Below, one piece after another: positions 19,774-29,354 of a stretch of DNA of 64,000 nucleotides. The DNA lies in the NCBI GenBank assembly GCA_947503275.1, contig CANNCZ010000001.1:744001-808000 (forward strand). The letters run 5' to 3'. The notes beneath the pieces were generated by a model that did not search any database, was not told the origin of the DNA, and saw only the letters and a program-made list of their open reading frames with translations. Position numbers and translations under genes: made by a program. How positions within the stretch are numbered: the first letter of the stretch is position 1; every line of letters starts with the position of its first letter. The DNA comes from an uncultured Erythrobacter sp. (lineage in GTDB: Bacteria > Pseudomonadota > Alphaproteobacteria > Sphingomonadales > Sphingomonadaceae).

Positions 19774-20306
19774 GAATCGCACTACCGCTGATTCTGGCCT
19801 CTTTAAGCGCGCCGCTTACCGCATCGCAGGCAAATCCAACGCTCCCTGATTGCAGCCAAGAACCGCACACAACCCTCGCTTTTATGCCGGGCGAGTGGGA
19901 GGTGGTCTATACCAATTCCGAACGCCTTTTTGGGTTCAGCAGCATCACGCGCGAACCCGCCAATAACTGCGCAGTCAAAGAAGAGCTTTTGCCAGAGCGA
20001 TCGTCTCGCCCGGTTGAGATTATTTCGCGCTTTGATACCGAAATTGGTGCGCACACCCAAGTCTTGTTTGGCATGGCTCCGACCCATGTGAGTACTCAAG
20101 AGGTGGAGGCAGATGGCACCATCGCGTTCGAGGGGACTGCCTACAATCTCAGCGATTCCGCGAACAACCGCCAACTGCGTCTGATCTATACCGCGCTGCC
20201 AGAGGGTGGCTTTCGCCATCAGGGTTTTGTATCAGCGGATGAAGGCCAAAACTGGCGCCTCACACTCGACATCACATATCGCTCCATAAGGGACGACGAA
20301 CAATGA
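19770..20306 (+). CDS. secreted protein of unknown function, coupled to lolD
   Basis: GTG 19770 overlaps the lolD stop (GTGA) and opens a signal peptide ([21 protein letters not shown]). The mature part of about 155 residues has two cysteines (PDCSQ, NNCAV), a pattern FMPGEWEV near its start reminiscent of lipocalin-like DUF1579-type folds, and beta-rich sequence. I cannot place it in a family with certainty. The coupling to lolED and to the glutathione peroxidase gene (four-base overlap) suggests an envelope role. Confidence 0.7.
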   Translation: MRIALPLILASLSAPLTASQANPTLPDCSQEPHTTLAFMPGEWEVVYTNSERLFGFSSITREPANNCAVKEELLPERSSRPVEIISRFDTEIGAHTQVLFGMAPTHVSTQEVEADGTIAFEGTAYNLSDSANNRQLRLIYTALPEGGFRHQGFVSADEGQNWRLTLDITYRSIRDDEQ

Positions 20307-20782
20307 CCACCATTGCCGATTTCACCGTCACCACCAATCGCGGCGAGACGCTCGATCTTGCAACCAAAAAGGGCAACGTTCTGTTGGTCGTCAACACCGC
20401 GAGCAAATGCGGTTTTACCCCGCAATATGACGGGCTCGAGGAGGTTTTTCAGCAGTACAAGGATCGCGGGTTCGAAGTGCTCGGCTTTCCCTGCAACCAA
20501 TTCGGCGCTCAGGAACCGGGCAATGCCGATGAGATCGCCGAGTTTTGCAAGATCAATTTTGGTGTGACCTTCCCATTGATGCAGAAAGTCGACGTGAACG
20601 GTCCTGACGCTTCTCCGCTGTTCGATTGGATGAAGAGTGAGAAGAAGGGCCTGATGGGCTCGACTTCGATCAAATGGAACTTCACGAAATTCCTGATCGA
20701 CCGGGATGGCAATGTCGTGAAACGCTATGGCCCGCAAGACACGCCAAAGATGATCGCGAAAGACATCGAAAAACTGCTCTGA
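20303..20782 (+). CDS. glutathione peroxidase (cysteine type)
   Basis: The enzyme reduces hydroperoxides using thiols. The active-site block NTASKCGFTPQY carries Cys where animal enzymes have selenocysteine; the partner residues Gln-Trp are represented by the region around FPCNQFG and by KWNFTKFL. Length, 159 residues, is normal for the bacterial BtuE/Gpx type, which often prefer thioredoxin. The start overlaps the upstream stop by four bases. Confidence 0.93.
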   Translation: MTTIADFTVTTNRGETLDLATKKGNVLLVVNTASKCGFTPQYDGLEEVFQQYKDRGFEVLGFPCNQFGAQEPGNADEIAEFCKINFGVTFPLMQKVDVNGPDASPLFDWMKSEKKGLMGSTSIKWNFTKFLIDRDGNVVKRYGPQDTPKMIAKDIEKLL

Positions 20783-20791
20783 ATCAGGCGG

Positions 20792-21082
20792 TTATTTCCA
20801 ATGCCACCGCAGCGGCTTCGTCGCCTCTCGCACCAATTGTCCCTTGGCCTCTAGGTCAAGTTGAACGGTTTTTGCCCACCAACCGCAAGTCTTGCCTTGC
20901 GGGAACAGGGCCTCATCCAAATGCGGTTTGACCGCTTCGCGCACCTCGTCCTGTGTCAGGCCGGGTGATGCGCGGGGAAGAGCTTTCTCAAACGCTGATT
21001 TCATATCGGAATATTTGGCGGCATTGACCCGGCTTGTTCTGCCCGGTGTGTTGACGTTCTCAACTTCGATCATCTCAGCCAT
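20792..21082 (-). CDS. small conserved cytosolic protein (resembles DUF6958)
   Basis: ATG 21082 is preceded by a strong AGGAGGG and begins MAEMIEVENVNTPGRTSRVN; a longer frame upstream has no start signal. The 96-residue protein is soluble and includes PGLTQDEVREAVKPHL and a tryptophan-rich KTCGWWAKTVQLDLE, which looks like a helix-turn-helix-like or swapped-dimer fold. I recall similar small proteins grouped as DUF6958; function unknown. It lies between the convergent glutathione peroxidase gene and the divergent dnaE. Confidence 0.7.
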   Translation of the reverse strand: MAEMIEVENVNTPGRTSRVNAAKYSDMKSAFEKALPRASPGLTQDEVREAVKPHLDEALFPQGKTCGWWAKTVQLDLEAKGQLVREATKPLRWHWK

Positions 21083-21180
21083 TTGTCCCTCCTGCCGGCC
21101 AACATAACTTGCCCCCAGCTTTTCCCCAAGTGTGGGTGCCTGCCGCTTGAATGCGCACCTGTGAGGCGTAACTTGGTGCA

Positions 21181-24100
21181 ATGGCTTTTGCTCCCTTCAT
21201 TCCGCTGCGTGTTTTGTCGTCTTATTCGATGCTCGAAGGGGCGATTGAGCCCAAGGCGATTGCGAAACTAGCTAAAGAACGCGGCTATCCCGCCATCGCT
21301 ATCTGTGATCGCAATGGCCTGTATGGCGCGGTGATGTTCGCAGGGGCATGCAAATCCGAAGGCGTGCAGCCCATTATCGGCACATTGTTGGGCGTGGCGC
21401 GTGAGGGGTCTGAGGGAAAGCAGGTCGATTACCTCGCTTTGTTTGCTCAGGATGAGGCTGGCTACGACAATCTGTGCCACCTCGTCTCTTTGGCGCATCT
21501 CGACCGTCCGTTGGAGTTGGAGCCGCATGTTCCTTCAAGTGCTCTCGAAGGGCGCACAGACGGTTTGATTGCGCTAACCGGGGCGGGTGAGGGCGCTTTG
21601 ACCCGGTTGCTGGCCGAGGCGCAGACACGGGCGGCGGAGAAACTGGCCGATCAATTGCAGGCTCTGTTTCCCGACAGGCTCTACATTGAGCTGTCCCGCA
21701 ATGACGATCCGGTTTGCGCTCGGGCGGAGGGTGCGCTGATCGACATGGCCTATGCCCGCGACATCCCGTTGGTCGCCAGCAATCCGGCAAACTTTGCAGA
21801 GCCGCATATGCATAAAGCGCATGACGCCATGCTGTGCATCGCCAACTCAACTTATATCGAGAATGACGACCGCCCCCGCTCCAATGCGCAAAGTTTCGTC
21901 AAATCCGCGCCGATGATGGAGGAGCTGTTCGCTGACCTACCAGAGGCCACCGCGAACACCCTCGTCGTCGCGCAACGGTGTGCCTATGCGCCGCCATATC
22001 GCGATCCAATCCTGCCTAGCCTTGCAGGTGATCTGGAGGGCGAGGCGAAGATGCTCGCGGACCTTTCGCGCAAAGGATTGGAAGCGCGGCTTGAACCCTA
22101 TGGTGAGATGACTGAGGAGGAGCGCAAGGTCTATCTCGATCGGCTTGACTATGAGATCAACATCATCGTCAATATGGGCTTTCCCGGCTATTTCCTGATC
22201 GTTGCCGACTTCATCCAATGGGCCAAGGATCAGGGCATTCCTGTGGGGCCGGGCCGGGGTTCTGGTGCGGGCTCTATTGTCGCTTGGGCGCTGACGATTA
22301 CCGATTTGGACCCGATTCAACTTGGCCTTCTGTTCGAACGGTTCTTGAACCCCGAACGTGTATCCATGCCCGACTTCGACATCGACTTCTGTGAGACCCG
22401 GCGCGGCGAGGTTATCCGCTATGTTCAGGAGAAATATGGCGCCGATCACGTCGCGCAGATCATCACCTTTGGTAAGCTGAAAGCGCGCGCGGTTCTGCGC
22501 GATTGCGGGCGGATTTTACAGATGAGTTATGGTCAGGTGGACCGGCTTTGCAAAATGGTGCCGAACCATCCAACCGACCCGTGGACTCTGCCGCGCGCCC
22601 TTAACGGAGCAGCGGATTTCAAGCGCGAATACACCAATGATAACGAGGTGAAACGGCTCATTGACCTCGCCATGCAATTGGAGGGGTTTCCGCGCAATTC
22701 ATCGACCCATGCCGCAGGCGTCGTGATCGGCGATAGGCCGCTCGCACAATTGGTGCCGCTCTATCGCGATCCGCGTTCGGACATGCCGGTGACGCAGTTC
22801 GATATGAAGCATGTTGAATCGTCGGGACTGGTCAAATTCGACTTCCTCGGGCTGAAGACACTGTCTGTGCTGCGCAAGGCGACAGACCTGCTGGAATTGC
22901 GCGGGATCACGATTGATCTCGGCCTGCTGCCGCTGGATGACACTGCTGTTTATGACCTCATGCAGGCGGGTAATACGGTTGGCGTGTTTCAGTTGGAATC
23001 CGAAGGGATGCGGCGGACGCTGAAAGCGGTAAAGCCGTCGAATTTTGGCGATATTATCGCGCTCGTGTCGCTCTATCGCCCCGGTCCGATGGACAATATC
23101 CCGCTGTTTGGTCAGCGTAAGGCTGGCGAAGTGGAGATTGAATATCCGCACCCGAAACTCGAAGGGATTTTGGCGGAAACCTACGGCATTTTCGTCTATC
23201 AGGAACAGGTGATGCAGGCCGCGCAGATCCTTGCGGGGTACTCGCTGGGCGATGCTGATTTGCTGCGCCGCGCGATGGGTAAAAAAGTCCAGGCGGAGAT
23301 GGACAAGCAGCGCGGCCGCTTTGTCGAAGGGTGCAAGGAAAACTCGCAGATCGAGGCTAAGCAAGCCAACGAATTGTTCGATTTGATCGACAAATTTGCA
23401 GGCTATGGTTTTAACAAATCGCACGCTGCCGCTTACGCATTGCTTGCCTATCAAACCGCATGGCTGAAAGCGCATTATCCCGAAGAATTCTTCGCCGCAT
23501 CAATGTGTTTCGATCTGCATCAATCGGAAAAGCTCAACATCTTTGTCGATGATGCGCGCCGTTACCCGACAGAGCGCGCCGATGGCACCGGCGTCGAAGT
23601 GCGCCCGCCCGATATCAATTCGTCTGAAGCCCGCTTTACCGTCGAACAAACCGATACCGGCTATGCGGTGCGATATGCGCTCGCCGGAATTCGCAATGTC
23701 GGTGAAAAGGCGATGGAGAACATTGTCGCCGAACGTGAAGCCAATGGCCCATTTGAAAGCCTTCAGGACTTCTTTGAGCGGCTACCGCAAGGGTCGATGA
23801 ACCGGCGTCAGTTGGAGGGGCTTGCTTGTGCGGGTGCTCTTGATGGATTGGAGCCAAACCGGGCGGCGTTGTTTGAGAATGCTGATCTGTTGCTGGCTGT
23901 CGCCGATGCCGCAATGCGAGAGCGGACCAGCGGGCAGGGCGGCTTGTTTGGCGGTGACAACGCACCACAAGAGGGGCTGCGTCTGCAACCCACCGATCCA
24001 TGGTCGCGCGCCGAGCAAATGGCGAAAGAGCGTGAGAATTTCGGCTTCTATTTCTCCGCCCATCCGGTCCAGCAATTCCGCGATGTTGCCTCGGCTCAAG

Positions 24101-24681
24101 GGGCGCGGACTTATCAAAGCTTGATGGAGGCCGGTGCTCCTCCCGGCGGGCGCGGAACAGCGGTGATCGCAGCCATGGTGGAGGCCGCCAATAAGGGCCG
24201 CACCAAACGCGGCGCTGAATTCATTCGCGCCGATTTCTCAGACACGTCGGGGCAGTTCTCCGCCGCTTGTTTTGAAGAGGGCATGGTGGAGCAATTCCAA
24301 AAGTGGGCAGAAAGTGGCGAATGCGTGTTGCTTAACGTCGAACTCGACAGCCCCAATCCGGGTGAGCCACCGCGCCTGACTGTGCGCGGGGGAAGGCCGC
24401 TATCGGCGGTGAGCGGTTCCATGCCGATGATCCTGAAAGCGGACATCCTCAGCATTGAGGCGCTGCAGCAACTCAAGCTTGAATTGGCCGTTGGCGACAA
24501 GGCACCGGGCGAAGTGTTGGTGCAATTGGTGCTGGGCGCCGATGAAGCGGTGCCCATGCGGCTTGGCACGCGCTTCATCCTCGACGGCGATCTGGCGGAG
24601 CGATTGGCCAGTGTTGAAGGGATTGAGAACGTCGCCCTTGAACCGCAACGCAGCCGGGCGAACCTCAAACTGGTCGCGTGA
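21181..24681 (+). CDS. dnaE: DNA polymerase III alpha subunit
   Basis: This is the replicative polymerase of the chromosome. The 1166-residue chain has an N-terminal PHP domain (about 1-210), the Pol IIIa palm with the acidic triad region PDFDIDFCETRRGEV (about 395-410) and GPGRGSGAGS before it, the thumb and fingers, a helix-hairpin-helix region with SMNRRQLEGLACAG and an OB-fold around 1000. The PHP metal residues are lost: the first motif reads LRVLSSYS and the D-H motif reads CDRNG, as is common in alphaproteobacterial DnaE. Proofreading therefore depends on a separate DnaQ. The downstream regulator gene overlaps its stop. Confidence 0.97.
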   Translation: MAFAPFIPLRVLSSYSMLEGAIEPKAIAKLAKERGYPAIAICDRNGLYGAVMFAGACKSEGVQPIIGTLLGVAREGSEGKQVDYLALFAQDEAGYDNLCHLVSLAHLDRPLELEPHVPSSALEGRTDGLIALTGAGEGALTRLLAEAQTRAAEKLADQLQALFPDRLYIELSRNDDPVCARAEGALIDMAYARDIPLVASNPANFAEPHMHKAHDAMLCIANSTYIENDDRPRSNAQSFVKSAPMMEELFADLPEATANTLVVAQRCAYAPPYRDPILPSLAGDLEGEAKMLADLSRKGLEARLEPYGEMTEEERKVYLDRLDYEINIIVNMGFPGYFLIVADFIQWAKDQGIPVGPGRGSGAGSIVAWALTITDLDPIQLGLLFERFLNPERVSMPDFDIDFCETRRGEVIRYVQEKYGADHVAQIITFGKLKARAVLRDCGRILQMSYGQVDRLCKMVPNHPTDPWTLPRALNGAADFKREYTNDNEVKRLIDLAMQLEGFPRNSSTHAAGVVIGDRPLAQLVPLYRDPRSDMPVTQFDMKHVESSGLVKFDFLGLKTLSVLRKATDLLELRGITIDLGLLPLDDTAVYDLMQAGNTVGVFQLESEGMRRTLKAVKPSNFGDIIALVSLYRPGPMDNIPLFGQRKAGEVEIEYPHPKLEGILAETYGIFVYQEQVMQAAQILAGYSLGDADLLRRAMGKKVQAEMDKQRGRFVEGCKENSQIEAKQANELFDLIDKFAGYGFNKSHAAAYALLAYQTAWLKAHYPEEFFAASMCFDLHQSEKLNIFVDDARRYPTERADGTGVEVRPPDINSSEARFTVEQTDTGYAVRYALAGIRNVGEKAMENIVAEREANGPFESLQDFFERLPQGSMNRRQLEGLACAGALDGLEPNRAALFENADLLLAVADAAMRERTSGQGGLFGGDNAPQEGLRLQPTDPWSRAEQMAKERENFGFYFSAHPVQQFRDVASAQGARTYQSLMEAGAPPGGRGTAVIAAMVEAANKGRTKRGAEFIRADFSDTSGQFSAACFEEGMVEQFQKWAESGECVLLNVELDSPNPGEPPRLTVRGGRPLSAVSGSMPMILKADILSIEALQQLKLELAVGDKAPGEVLVQLVLGADEAVPMRLGTRFILDGDLAERLASVEGIENVALEPQRSRANLKLVA

Positions 24682-25502
24682 TGCCAAACCCAATCGAAGA
24701 ATTGACCGATAAGGAGAAAGAGGCGCTCCAACTTTTGTTAGAGGGGCATGATACCAAGTCGAGCGCCTCGCAGCTTGGCCTATCAGTCCACACAATCAAT
24801 GATCGCCTGCGCAATGCACGCCGCAAATTGGGTGTGTCGAGCAGCCGCGAGGCCGCAAGAATTTTGCGGGACGCCGAGGGTGAGGAACCCAATGGGGCAC
24901 CCCAAAATGATGCGCACACATCTTTCGGGATAGAGCCCGCTGGCGACACGCCGGATACTGCAATCCTCACTCAAACCAAGCGAGCAGAGCCATTCCGGTT
25001 CACTTGGCTCGCAGGAGGAATGCTGATTATGTCTATCTTTATCGCGGTCGCTGTCCTTGCCGTTGTTTCAACCTCAGAGGATGCGGGCGACACCGCTGCT
25101 GCGAGTTCCGCAGCCCCCGCCGCTTCGACCGCCGCAACCACGGCCGCATCAAATCGCGAAGACGCGGAATCCTATGATGTTGCTGAGACGTTTCTGGCGT
25201 CGGTCGATGCTGGTGATTGGCAGCAAAGCTGGCGTGATGCTGGGGAGTTTTTCCAAACCCAGACAACCGCGGCGGAATGGAGCGCGGCTGTTGACCCGGT
25301 CCGAAGCCCACTTGGCGCGGTTGAAGAACGCAAGCTTGCTTCGGTTCAGCAACTGACGACGCTGCCAGGCGCACCAGATGGTGAATACGAGGTTTTGCGG
25401 TTTGAGACCAAATATGCCGAGGTTGAAGGACTATCGATCGAGACTGTAATCATGATCCGCAACGGATCATCATTCAACGTGGCAGGATACTTCATCCGCT
25501 AA
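24681..25502 (+). CDS. membrane-anchored LuxR-type HTH regulator with DUF4019-like sensor domain
   Basis: Residues about 5-65 form a GerE/LuxR-type helix-turn-helix (LTDKEKEALQLLLEG, then SVHTINDRLRNARRKLGVSSS). A linker leads to one membrane helix (about 112-135), an Ala/Ser/Thr-rich stretch and a periplasmic domain of about 120 residues that resembles DUF4019 (ASVDAGDWQQSW). The layout is that of a one-component sensor whose DNA-binding part stays at the membrane. ATG 24681 overlaps the dnaE stop as TGATG, so translation is probably coupled to the polymerase gene. Target genes and signal are unknown. Confidence 0.8.
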   Translation: MPNPIEELTDKEKEALQLLLEGHDTKSSASQLGLSVHTINDRLRNARRKLGVSSSREAARILRDAEGEEPNGAPQNDAHTSFGIEPAGDTPDTAILTQTKRAEPFRFTWLAGGMLIMSIFIAVAVLAVVSTSEDAGDTAAASSAAPAASTAATTAASNREDAESYDVAETFLASVDAGDWQQSWRDAGEFFQTQTTAAEWSAAVDPVRSPLGAVEERKLASVQQLTTLPGAPDGEYEVLRFETKYAEVEGLSIETVIMIRNGSSFNVAGYFIR

Positions 25503-25539
25503 CAGATTTGCTCTCACGACAGAGAGTTTGATCAGACAA

Positions 25540-25570
25540 AAAAGGGGCGGATCACACTCCGCCCCCTTTT
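25540..25570. terminator. bidirectional intrinsic terminator
   Basis: AAAAGGGGCGG and CCGCCCCCTTTT pair around an eight-base loop between the convergent regulator gene and ompA-like gene. A-run and T-run flank the stem, so it can end transcription from both sides. Confidence 0.9.
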
Positions 25571-25594
25571 TACGATTTCCATTGTGTCGGTAAG

Positions 25595-26725
25595 TTACAT
25601 GCCCGAACCGGGTCCATAGCTCACCTCGACACGGCGATTCTGCAGTTCGCGCACACCGTCGGCAGTGGGAACGCGCGGTTGCGCTTCGCCAAATGCTTCT
25701 GCCATGATCCGTGATCCGGGGATGCCGCGACCTGACAGATATTGTTGGACGCTGGCATTGCGGCGCTCCGCAAGTGCGGCGTTGTATGTCATGCTGCCCG
25801 AACTGTCGGTGTGGCCAGCGAGCATAACTCGGGCAGAGCCGCAATTGCCGTATGCGGTGACCGCTCCGTCGAGGATCGCTGCTGCATCCGCTGTAATCAT
25901 CGACTGATCAAAGTCAAAGAACACGATATATGGCCCGGTGTTGCACGATACGACTGGCGGGGCTGGCGGTGCGGCCGGTGGAGGTGGCGCGGGCCGCGGT
26001 GGAAGCGGCGCGGTTTGAATAGGTGGTGGCGGTGGTGGCGGAGCCGACTGACCACCGAAGTTGTAGAGCAAACTCGCCACAACAGAATGTGTTTGATAAT
26101 CAAAGATAAACGGCGTTCCATTGACCGTATCAATGTCAAAGCCATCGGCCACGAAATACCGGTACTTCACACCAATATCGATGTTCTCAGACACGCCATA
26201 ACGCGCACCAGCAATCAATTGATAGGCGAAGTCGGATGAGCTTTCATTCACAAGCACACCAACGCCGGGAAGCGAGATGTCGCCGCTGATCCGGGCGATG
26301 CCAATACCGCCGCCGCCGAACACCTGAAATCCGTCGTCATCACCAAATTCGACCAATCCGTTGACCATGCCGGCAAGGATGTTGATGTTGTCCTCGCTGG
26401 GTACAACGGTGCCTGCGGGCACGCCGGGGATCAGTGCGGGGTTCGCAACCGTGATCTCGTCATATTCGTTGCTCTTATAGGTGCCTTCCGCTTCCAGTCG
26501 GAAAGCGCCGAAATCATAGCCGAAAACCGCGCCGATATCGTAACCGTTCTCTGTCGGAGCAATGACGCCCGGTACAGGTGGGTCAACGACCGCCAGATCG
26601 GCTTCCGCTTCGCTTTCGATGCTAATGCCGCCATCAAGGCCAATGTAGAATTGTCCATCACGTGCGCTTGCTGGCGCGGCGATGACCATTGCGGTCCCGG
26701 CGAGCAGGATTGCTGTCTTTTTCAT
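25595..26725 (-). CDS. OmpA family outer membrane protein
   Basis: The protein has a signal peptide (MKKTAILLAGTAMVIAAPASA), an N-terminal eight-stranded-barrel-like domain (about residues 22-235), a proline-rich linker (about 240-275) and a C-terminal OmpA peptidoglycan-binding domain with FFDFDQSMITADA and AGHTDSSGS ... NRRVEV. It is expected to link outer membrane and cell wall. ATG 26725 is preceded by AGGGGG and gives the signal peptide; the frame is open far upstream without meaning. Gene order gives no further hint. Confidence 0.93.
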   Translation of the reverse strand: MKKTAILLAGTAMVIAAPASARDGQFYIGLDGGISIESEAEADLAVVDPPVPGVIAPTENGYDIGAVFGYDFGAFRLEAEGTYKSNEYDEITVANPALIPGVPAGTVVPSEDNINILAGMVNGLVEFGDDDGFQVFGGGGIGIARISGDISLPGVGVLVNESSSDFAYQLIAGARYGVSENIDIGVKYRYFVADGFDIDTVNGTPFIFDYQTHSVVASLLYNFGGQSAPPPPPPPIQTAPLPPRPAPPPPAAPPAPPVVSCNTGPYIVFFDFDQSMITADAAAILDGAVTAYGNCGSARVMLAGHTDSSGSMTYNAALAERRNASVQQYLSGRGIPGSRIMAEAFGEAQPRVPTADGVRELQNRRVEVSYGPGSGM

Positions 26726-26877
26726 AGTTCCCCCTAACGTATTCGTGTCGAAGTCATTGACTCCGGCTACGCATCTAATGGCACGCGCGGCGCGCACAGT
26801 GATTGTAAGACAGCGCCAATTGGCACATTTGCCCGATTGCCAAGGGCGCTTCGCCTCGCCATGATCCGATCCAAGAA

Positions 26878-26890
26878 CCCCTATAAGGGG
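26878..26890 (+). promoter_or_regulatory. short hairpin that contains the ribosome binding site of the acyl-CoA synthetase gene
   Basis: CCCCT-ATA-AGGGG is a perfect inverted repeat whose right arm is the Shine-Dalgarno sequence of the ATG at 26897. Pairing would hide the ribosome binding site. With only five base pairs and a three-base loop the effect may be small. Confidence 0.3.
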
Positions 26891-26896
26891 CGGGAA

Positions 26897-28525
26897 ATGG
26901 GAGACTTTACAATTATGCTGACACAGAACCTTGGCGCGATGCAGGAATGGTCGATGCGTATCACTCATGTGATTGACCACGCCGCGCGTGAAGCCGGATC
27001 GCGTGAGATCGTAACGCACTGGGCCGATGGCAGCGAGACGCGCACCGATTGGGCAGGCGTGCGCCGCGATGCGCTGAAAATGGCACAAGCGTTAGAGGCT
27101 CTGGGGATTAAACCGGGTGAGCGTGTCGCGAGCCTTGCGATGAACCATTCGCGCCATTTGGTCAGCTGGTACGGTGTCGCAGGGATGGGCGGGGTGCTGC
27201 ACACAGTGAACCCGCGCCTGTTCGAAGATCAGTTGGAATATATCGTCGGCCATGCAGAGGACCGCGTGCTGCTTTACGACGCCGCGTTCCAGCCTATCGT
27301 CGATAAAATGCGCGACCGCTGGACGACGGTGGAGCATTATATCTGCTACGATTCGGGTGAACACAGCCCCGCTTTCGAAGACTGGATCGGTGCACAAGAC
27401 GGCGAGTATGAATGGTTCGCGGGCGATGAGCGCGACCCTTGCATGATTTGCTACACCTCAGGCACGACCGGCAATCCCAAAGGCGTGCAATACGAGCACC
27501 GTTCGACCGTGATGCACGCGATCGGCGGACTGCAACCGGCCGCGTTCAATTTCTCTGGGTCATCGGTCATGCTGCCGGTTGTGCCGATGTTCCATGCGGC
27601 GAGCTGGGGGCTGCCCTATGCCGGTGCGATGGCGGGGATTAAGTTCGTCTTTTCCGCCGTCAACGACCCCGCTGTCCTGCACGAATTGATGCTGCGAGAG
27701 AAAGTCACGGACAGCGCCGGAGTGCCGACCGTGTGGCTCGCCCATTTCCAATACTGTGACAAGGAAGGGCTGGACCTGCCACCATTGAAAGCCGCAACCA
27801 TTGGCGGTTCTGCCTGCCCGCGCTTTATGATTGAGCGGTTGATGAAGAACGGCACCCGCGTTCAACACGCCTGGGGCATGACCGAGACTTCGCCCATCGG
27901 CACGGTCGGCGGGCCAAGCTGGGATTGGGACGAGCTTTCGTTTGAGGAAAAAGTCGACAAGACCGCGATGCAAGGCCGCCCGGTTTTTGGCGTGGAACTG
28001 CGCACAGTCGACCTTGACGATATGGCAACCGAATTGCCGCGCGATGGCGTGGCGAGCGGGGCGCTGCAAATCCGCGGGCCGTGGATCATCAAACGCTACT
28101 TCAAGGCTGAGCAAGATGCGGTCAACAATGAAGGCTGGTTCGACACTGGCGACGTTGGCATCATCCATCCCGATGGCACGTTGCAACTGACTGACCGGAC
28201 CAAGGATGTCATCAAGTCAGGCGGCGAATGGATCAGCTCGGTTGAGCTGGAAAACGCAGCCGTCGGTCACCCCGATGTCGCTGAGGCGGCGTGTGTGGGC
28301 ATGTATCACCCAAAATGGGATGAGCGCCCCGTGCTGTTTGTGATCAAGAATGAAGGCGCAAACGTCACGGGCGAGGACATTATTGAACACCTCAAGCCGC
28401 TCATCGCGAAATGGTGGCTGCCTGATGCGGTCGAGTTTGTGGATGACATTCCGCATACCGCCACAGGTAAAATCAGCAAGAAAGACCTGCGCGAGCGGTT
28501 CTCTGACTATAAGCTGGACGGGTAA
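26897..28525 (+). CDS. long-chain acyl-CoA synthetase (AMP-binding family)
   Basis: The enzyme activates a carboxylic acid, probably a medium- or long-chain fatty acid, as acyl-AMP and then as CoA thioester. The P-loop motif is [18 protein letters not shown] (about residue 190), the aromatic motif is [10 protein letters not shown], the A8-type motif is GWFDTGDVG ... [14 protein letters not shown] and the C-terminal lysine is in [12 protein letters not shown]. The start at 26897 has AAGGGGCGGG upstream; earlier in-frame codons lack one. Medium-chain or dicarboxylic acids are possible substrates. The gene is followed by two small genes on the same strand. Confidence 0.9.
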   Translation: MGDFTIMLTQNLGAMQEWSMRITHVIDHAAREAGSREIVTHWADGSETRTDWAGVRRDALKMAQALEALGIKPGERVASLAMNHSRHLVSWYGVAGMGGVLHTVNPRLFEDQLEYIVGHAEDRVLLYDAAFQPIVDKMRDRWTTVEHYICYDSGEHSPAFEDWIGAQDGEYEWFAGDERDPCMICYTSGTTGNPKGVQYEHRSTVMHAIGGLQPAAFNFSGSSVMLPVVPMFHAASWGLPYAGAMAGIKFVFSAVNDPAVLHELMLREKVTDSAGVPTVWLAHFQYCDKEGLDLPPLKAATIGGSACPRFMIERLMKNGTRVQHAWGMTETSPIGTVGGPSWDWDELSFEEKVDKTAMQGRPVFGVELRTVDLDDMATELPRDGVASGALQIRGPWIIKRYFKAEQDAVNNEGWFDTGDVGIIHPDGTLQLTDRTKDVIKSGGEWISSVELENAAVGHPDVAEAACVGMYHPKWDERPVLFVIKNEGANVTGEDIIEHLKPLIAKWWLPDAVEFVDDIPHTATGKISKKDLRERFSDYKLDG

Positions 28526-28527
28526 CT

Positions 28528-28884
28528 CTGTTAGAGGACCCGTCTCTATTTGCCATCCTGCTGCTGATTGGTGCTTGGGGCATCCTGTCAGCATGGGGTT
28601 GGCGCTATTTCCTGCCGCGCTTTGTATTCCGGTTTGGACACAAGCTTGTCGGGATTGTCCTTGCTTACCTCAGCATGGTCGCGATGGTTGCTTTCAGCGC
28701 CTGGTTTCTGGAGAACTCCGGATGGTCGCTCAAAGGCACCAATGAAGAACCGTTGGAAATCGCAGGAGCGATCGTCTTTTTCCTTTCACCGATTGGATGG
28801 CCACTGGTTTTGGGCGGTCCAGTGGTCTTGATCGCTGACATCGTTTTGTTCCTCAAACGCCGTTACTGGGAGCCTACGCCGTGA
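28528..28884 (+). CDS. small membrane protein, start codon uncertain
   Basis: A frame of 118 codons runs from just behind the acyl-CoA synthetase stop to a stop that overlaps the next gene (GTGA). It encodes three hydrophobic segments (ILLLIGAWGILSAWGW; LVGIVLAYLSMVAMVAFSAWF; FFLSPIGWPLVLGGPVVLI) and ends KRRYWEPTP. There is no ATG, GTG or TTG in frame before the ATG at 28675, which would cut off the first segment and a half. A CTG at 28528 or another rare start is the likeliest way to a full protein; the shorter 69-residue form is the alternative. I do not recognise the family. Confidence 0.5.
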   Translation: MLEDPSLFAILLLIGAWGILSAWGWRYFLPRFVFRFGHKLVGIVLAYLSMVAMVAFSAWFLENSGWSLKGTNEEPLEIAGAIVFFLSPIGWPLVLGGPVVLIADIVLFLKRRYWEPTP

Positions 28885-29321
28885 CCAAAACCTATATCGA
28901 CCCATCACCCGCCAATTTTGCGGCGTTCAAAGCCCTGCCGCGCGATGAGCCAATCCAGATGCTCAACCTGCTGAGATACCGCGATTTGGCGGAGTATTCG
29001 CAAGGGCATGAGCATCATGGCAATGGCTGGAGCGGGCGGCGCGCTTATGAGGAATATGGCAAGACCTCAGGCCCGATCTTCAAACGTGTCGGCGGCGAAA
29101 TCGTATGGCGCGGCGCGTTCCAAACAATGGTGACAGGACCAGAACCTGATGAGAAAGTTTGGCATGATGGCTTTGTCGCACAATACCCCAATTCTGGCGC
29201 ATTTTTTGAGATGATCAAGGATGCCGAATACCAGCTAGCGGTGGTGAACCGCACTGCGGCGCTGGTCGACAGCCGCCTAATGCGGTTTGCGCCGAGCGAG
29301 GTTGGCGGGGGCTTTGGCTAG
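28881..29321 (+). CDS. DUF1330-like protein
   Basis: The GTG start at 28881 overlaps the stop of the upstream small gene. The 146-residue soluble protein shows the ferredoxin-like dimeric alpha/beta-barrel pattern of DUF1330 proteins: EPIQMLNLLRYRD, AYEEYGKTSGPIF, an acidic middle and FFEMIKDAEYQ. Members are small dimers without an established reaction. Being coupled behind an acyl-CoA synthetase gene, a link to fatty-acid metabolism is possible but not shown. Confidence 0.75.
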   Translation: MTKTYIDPSPANFAAFKALPRDEPIQMLNLLRYRDLAEYSQGHEHHGNGWSGRRAYEEYGKTSGPIFKRVGGEIVWRGAFQTMVTGPEPDEKVWHDGFVAQYPNSGAFFEMIKDAEYQLAVVNRTAALVDSRLMRFAPSEVGGGFG

Positions 29322-29354
29322 GTCTGCTTACGACCCATCTGTGGACGTTGCCGA

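Noticed and set aside
21181..21810. Degenerate PHP domain of DnaE as a sign of a damaged or second, error-prone polymerase
   Set aside because: Loss of the PHP metal residues is common in alphaproteobacterial replicative DnaE; the length and the polymerase motifs are those of the main enzyme.
26815..26824. CCAATTGG palindrome upstream of the acyl-CoA synthetase gene, also found at 61517-61524 upstream of the RpfF-like gene
   Set aside because: A shared operator of two fatty-acid genes would be attractive, but an eight-base word is expected about once by chance in a window of this size.
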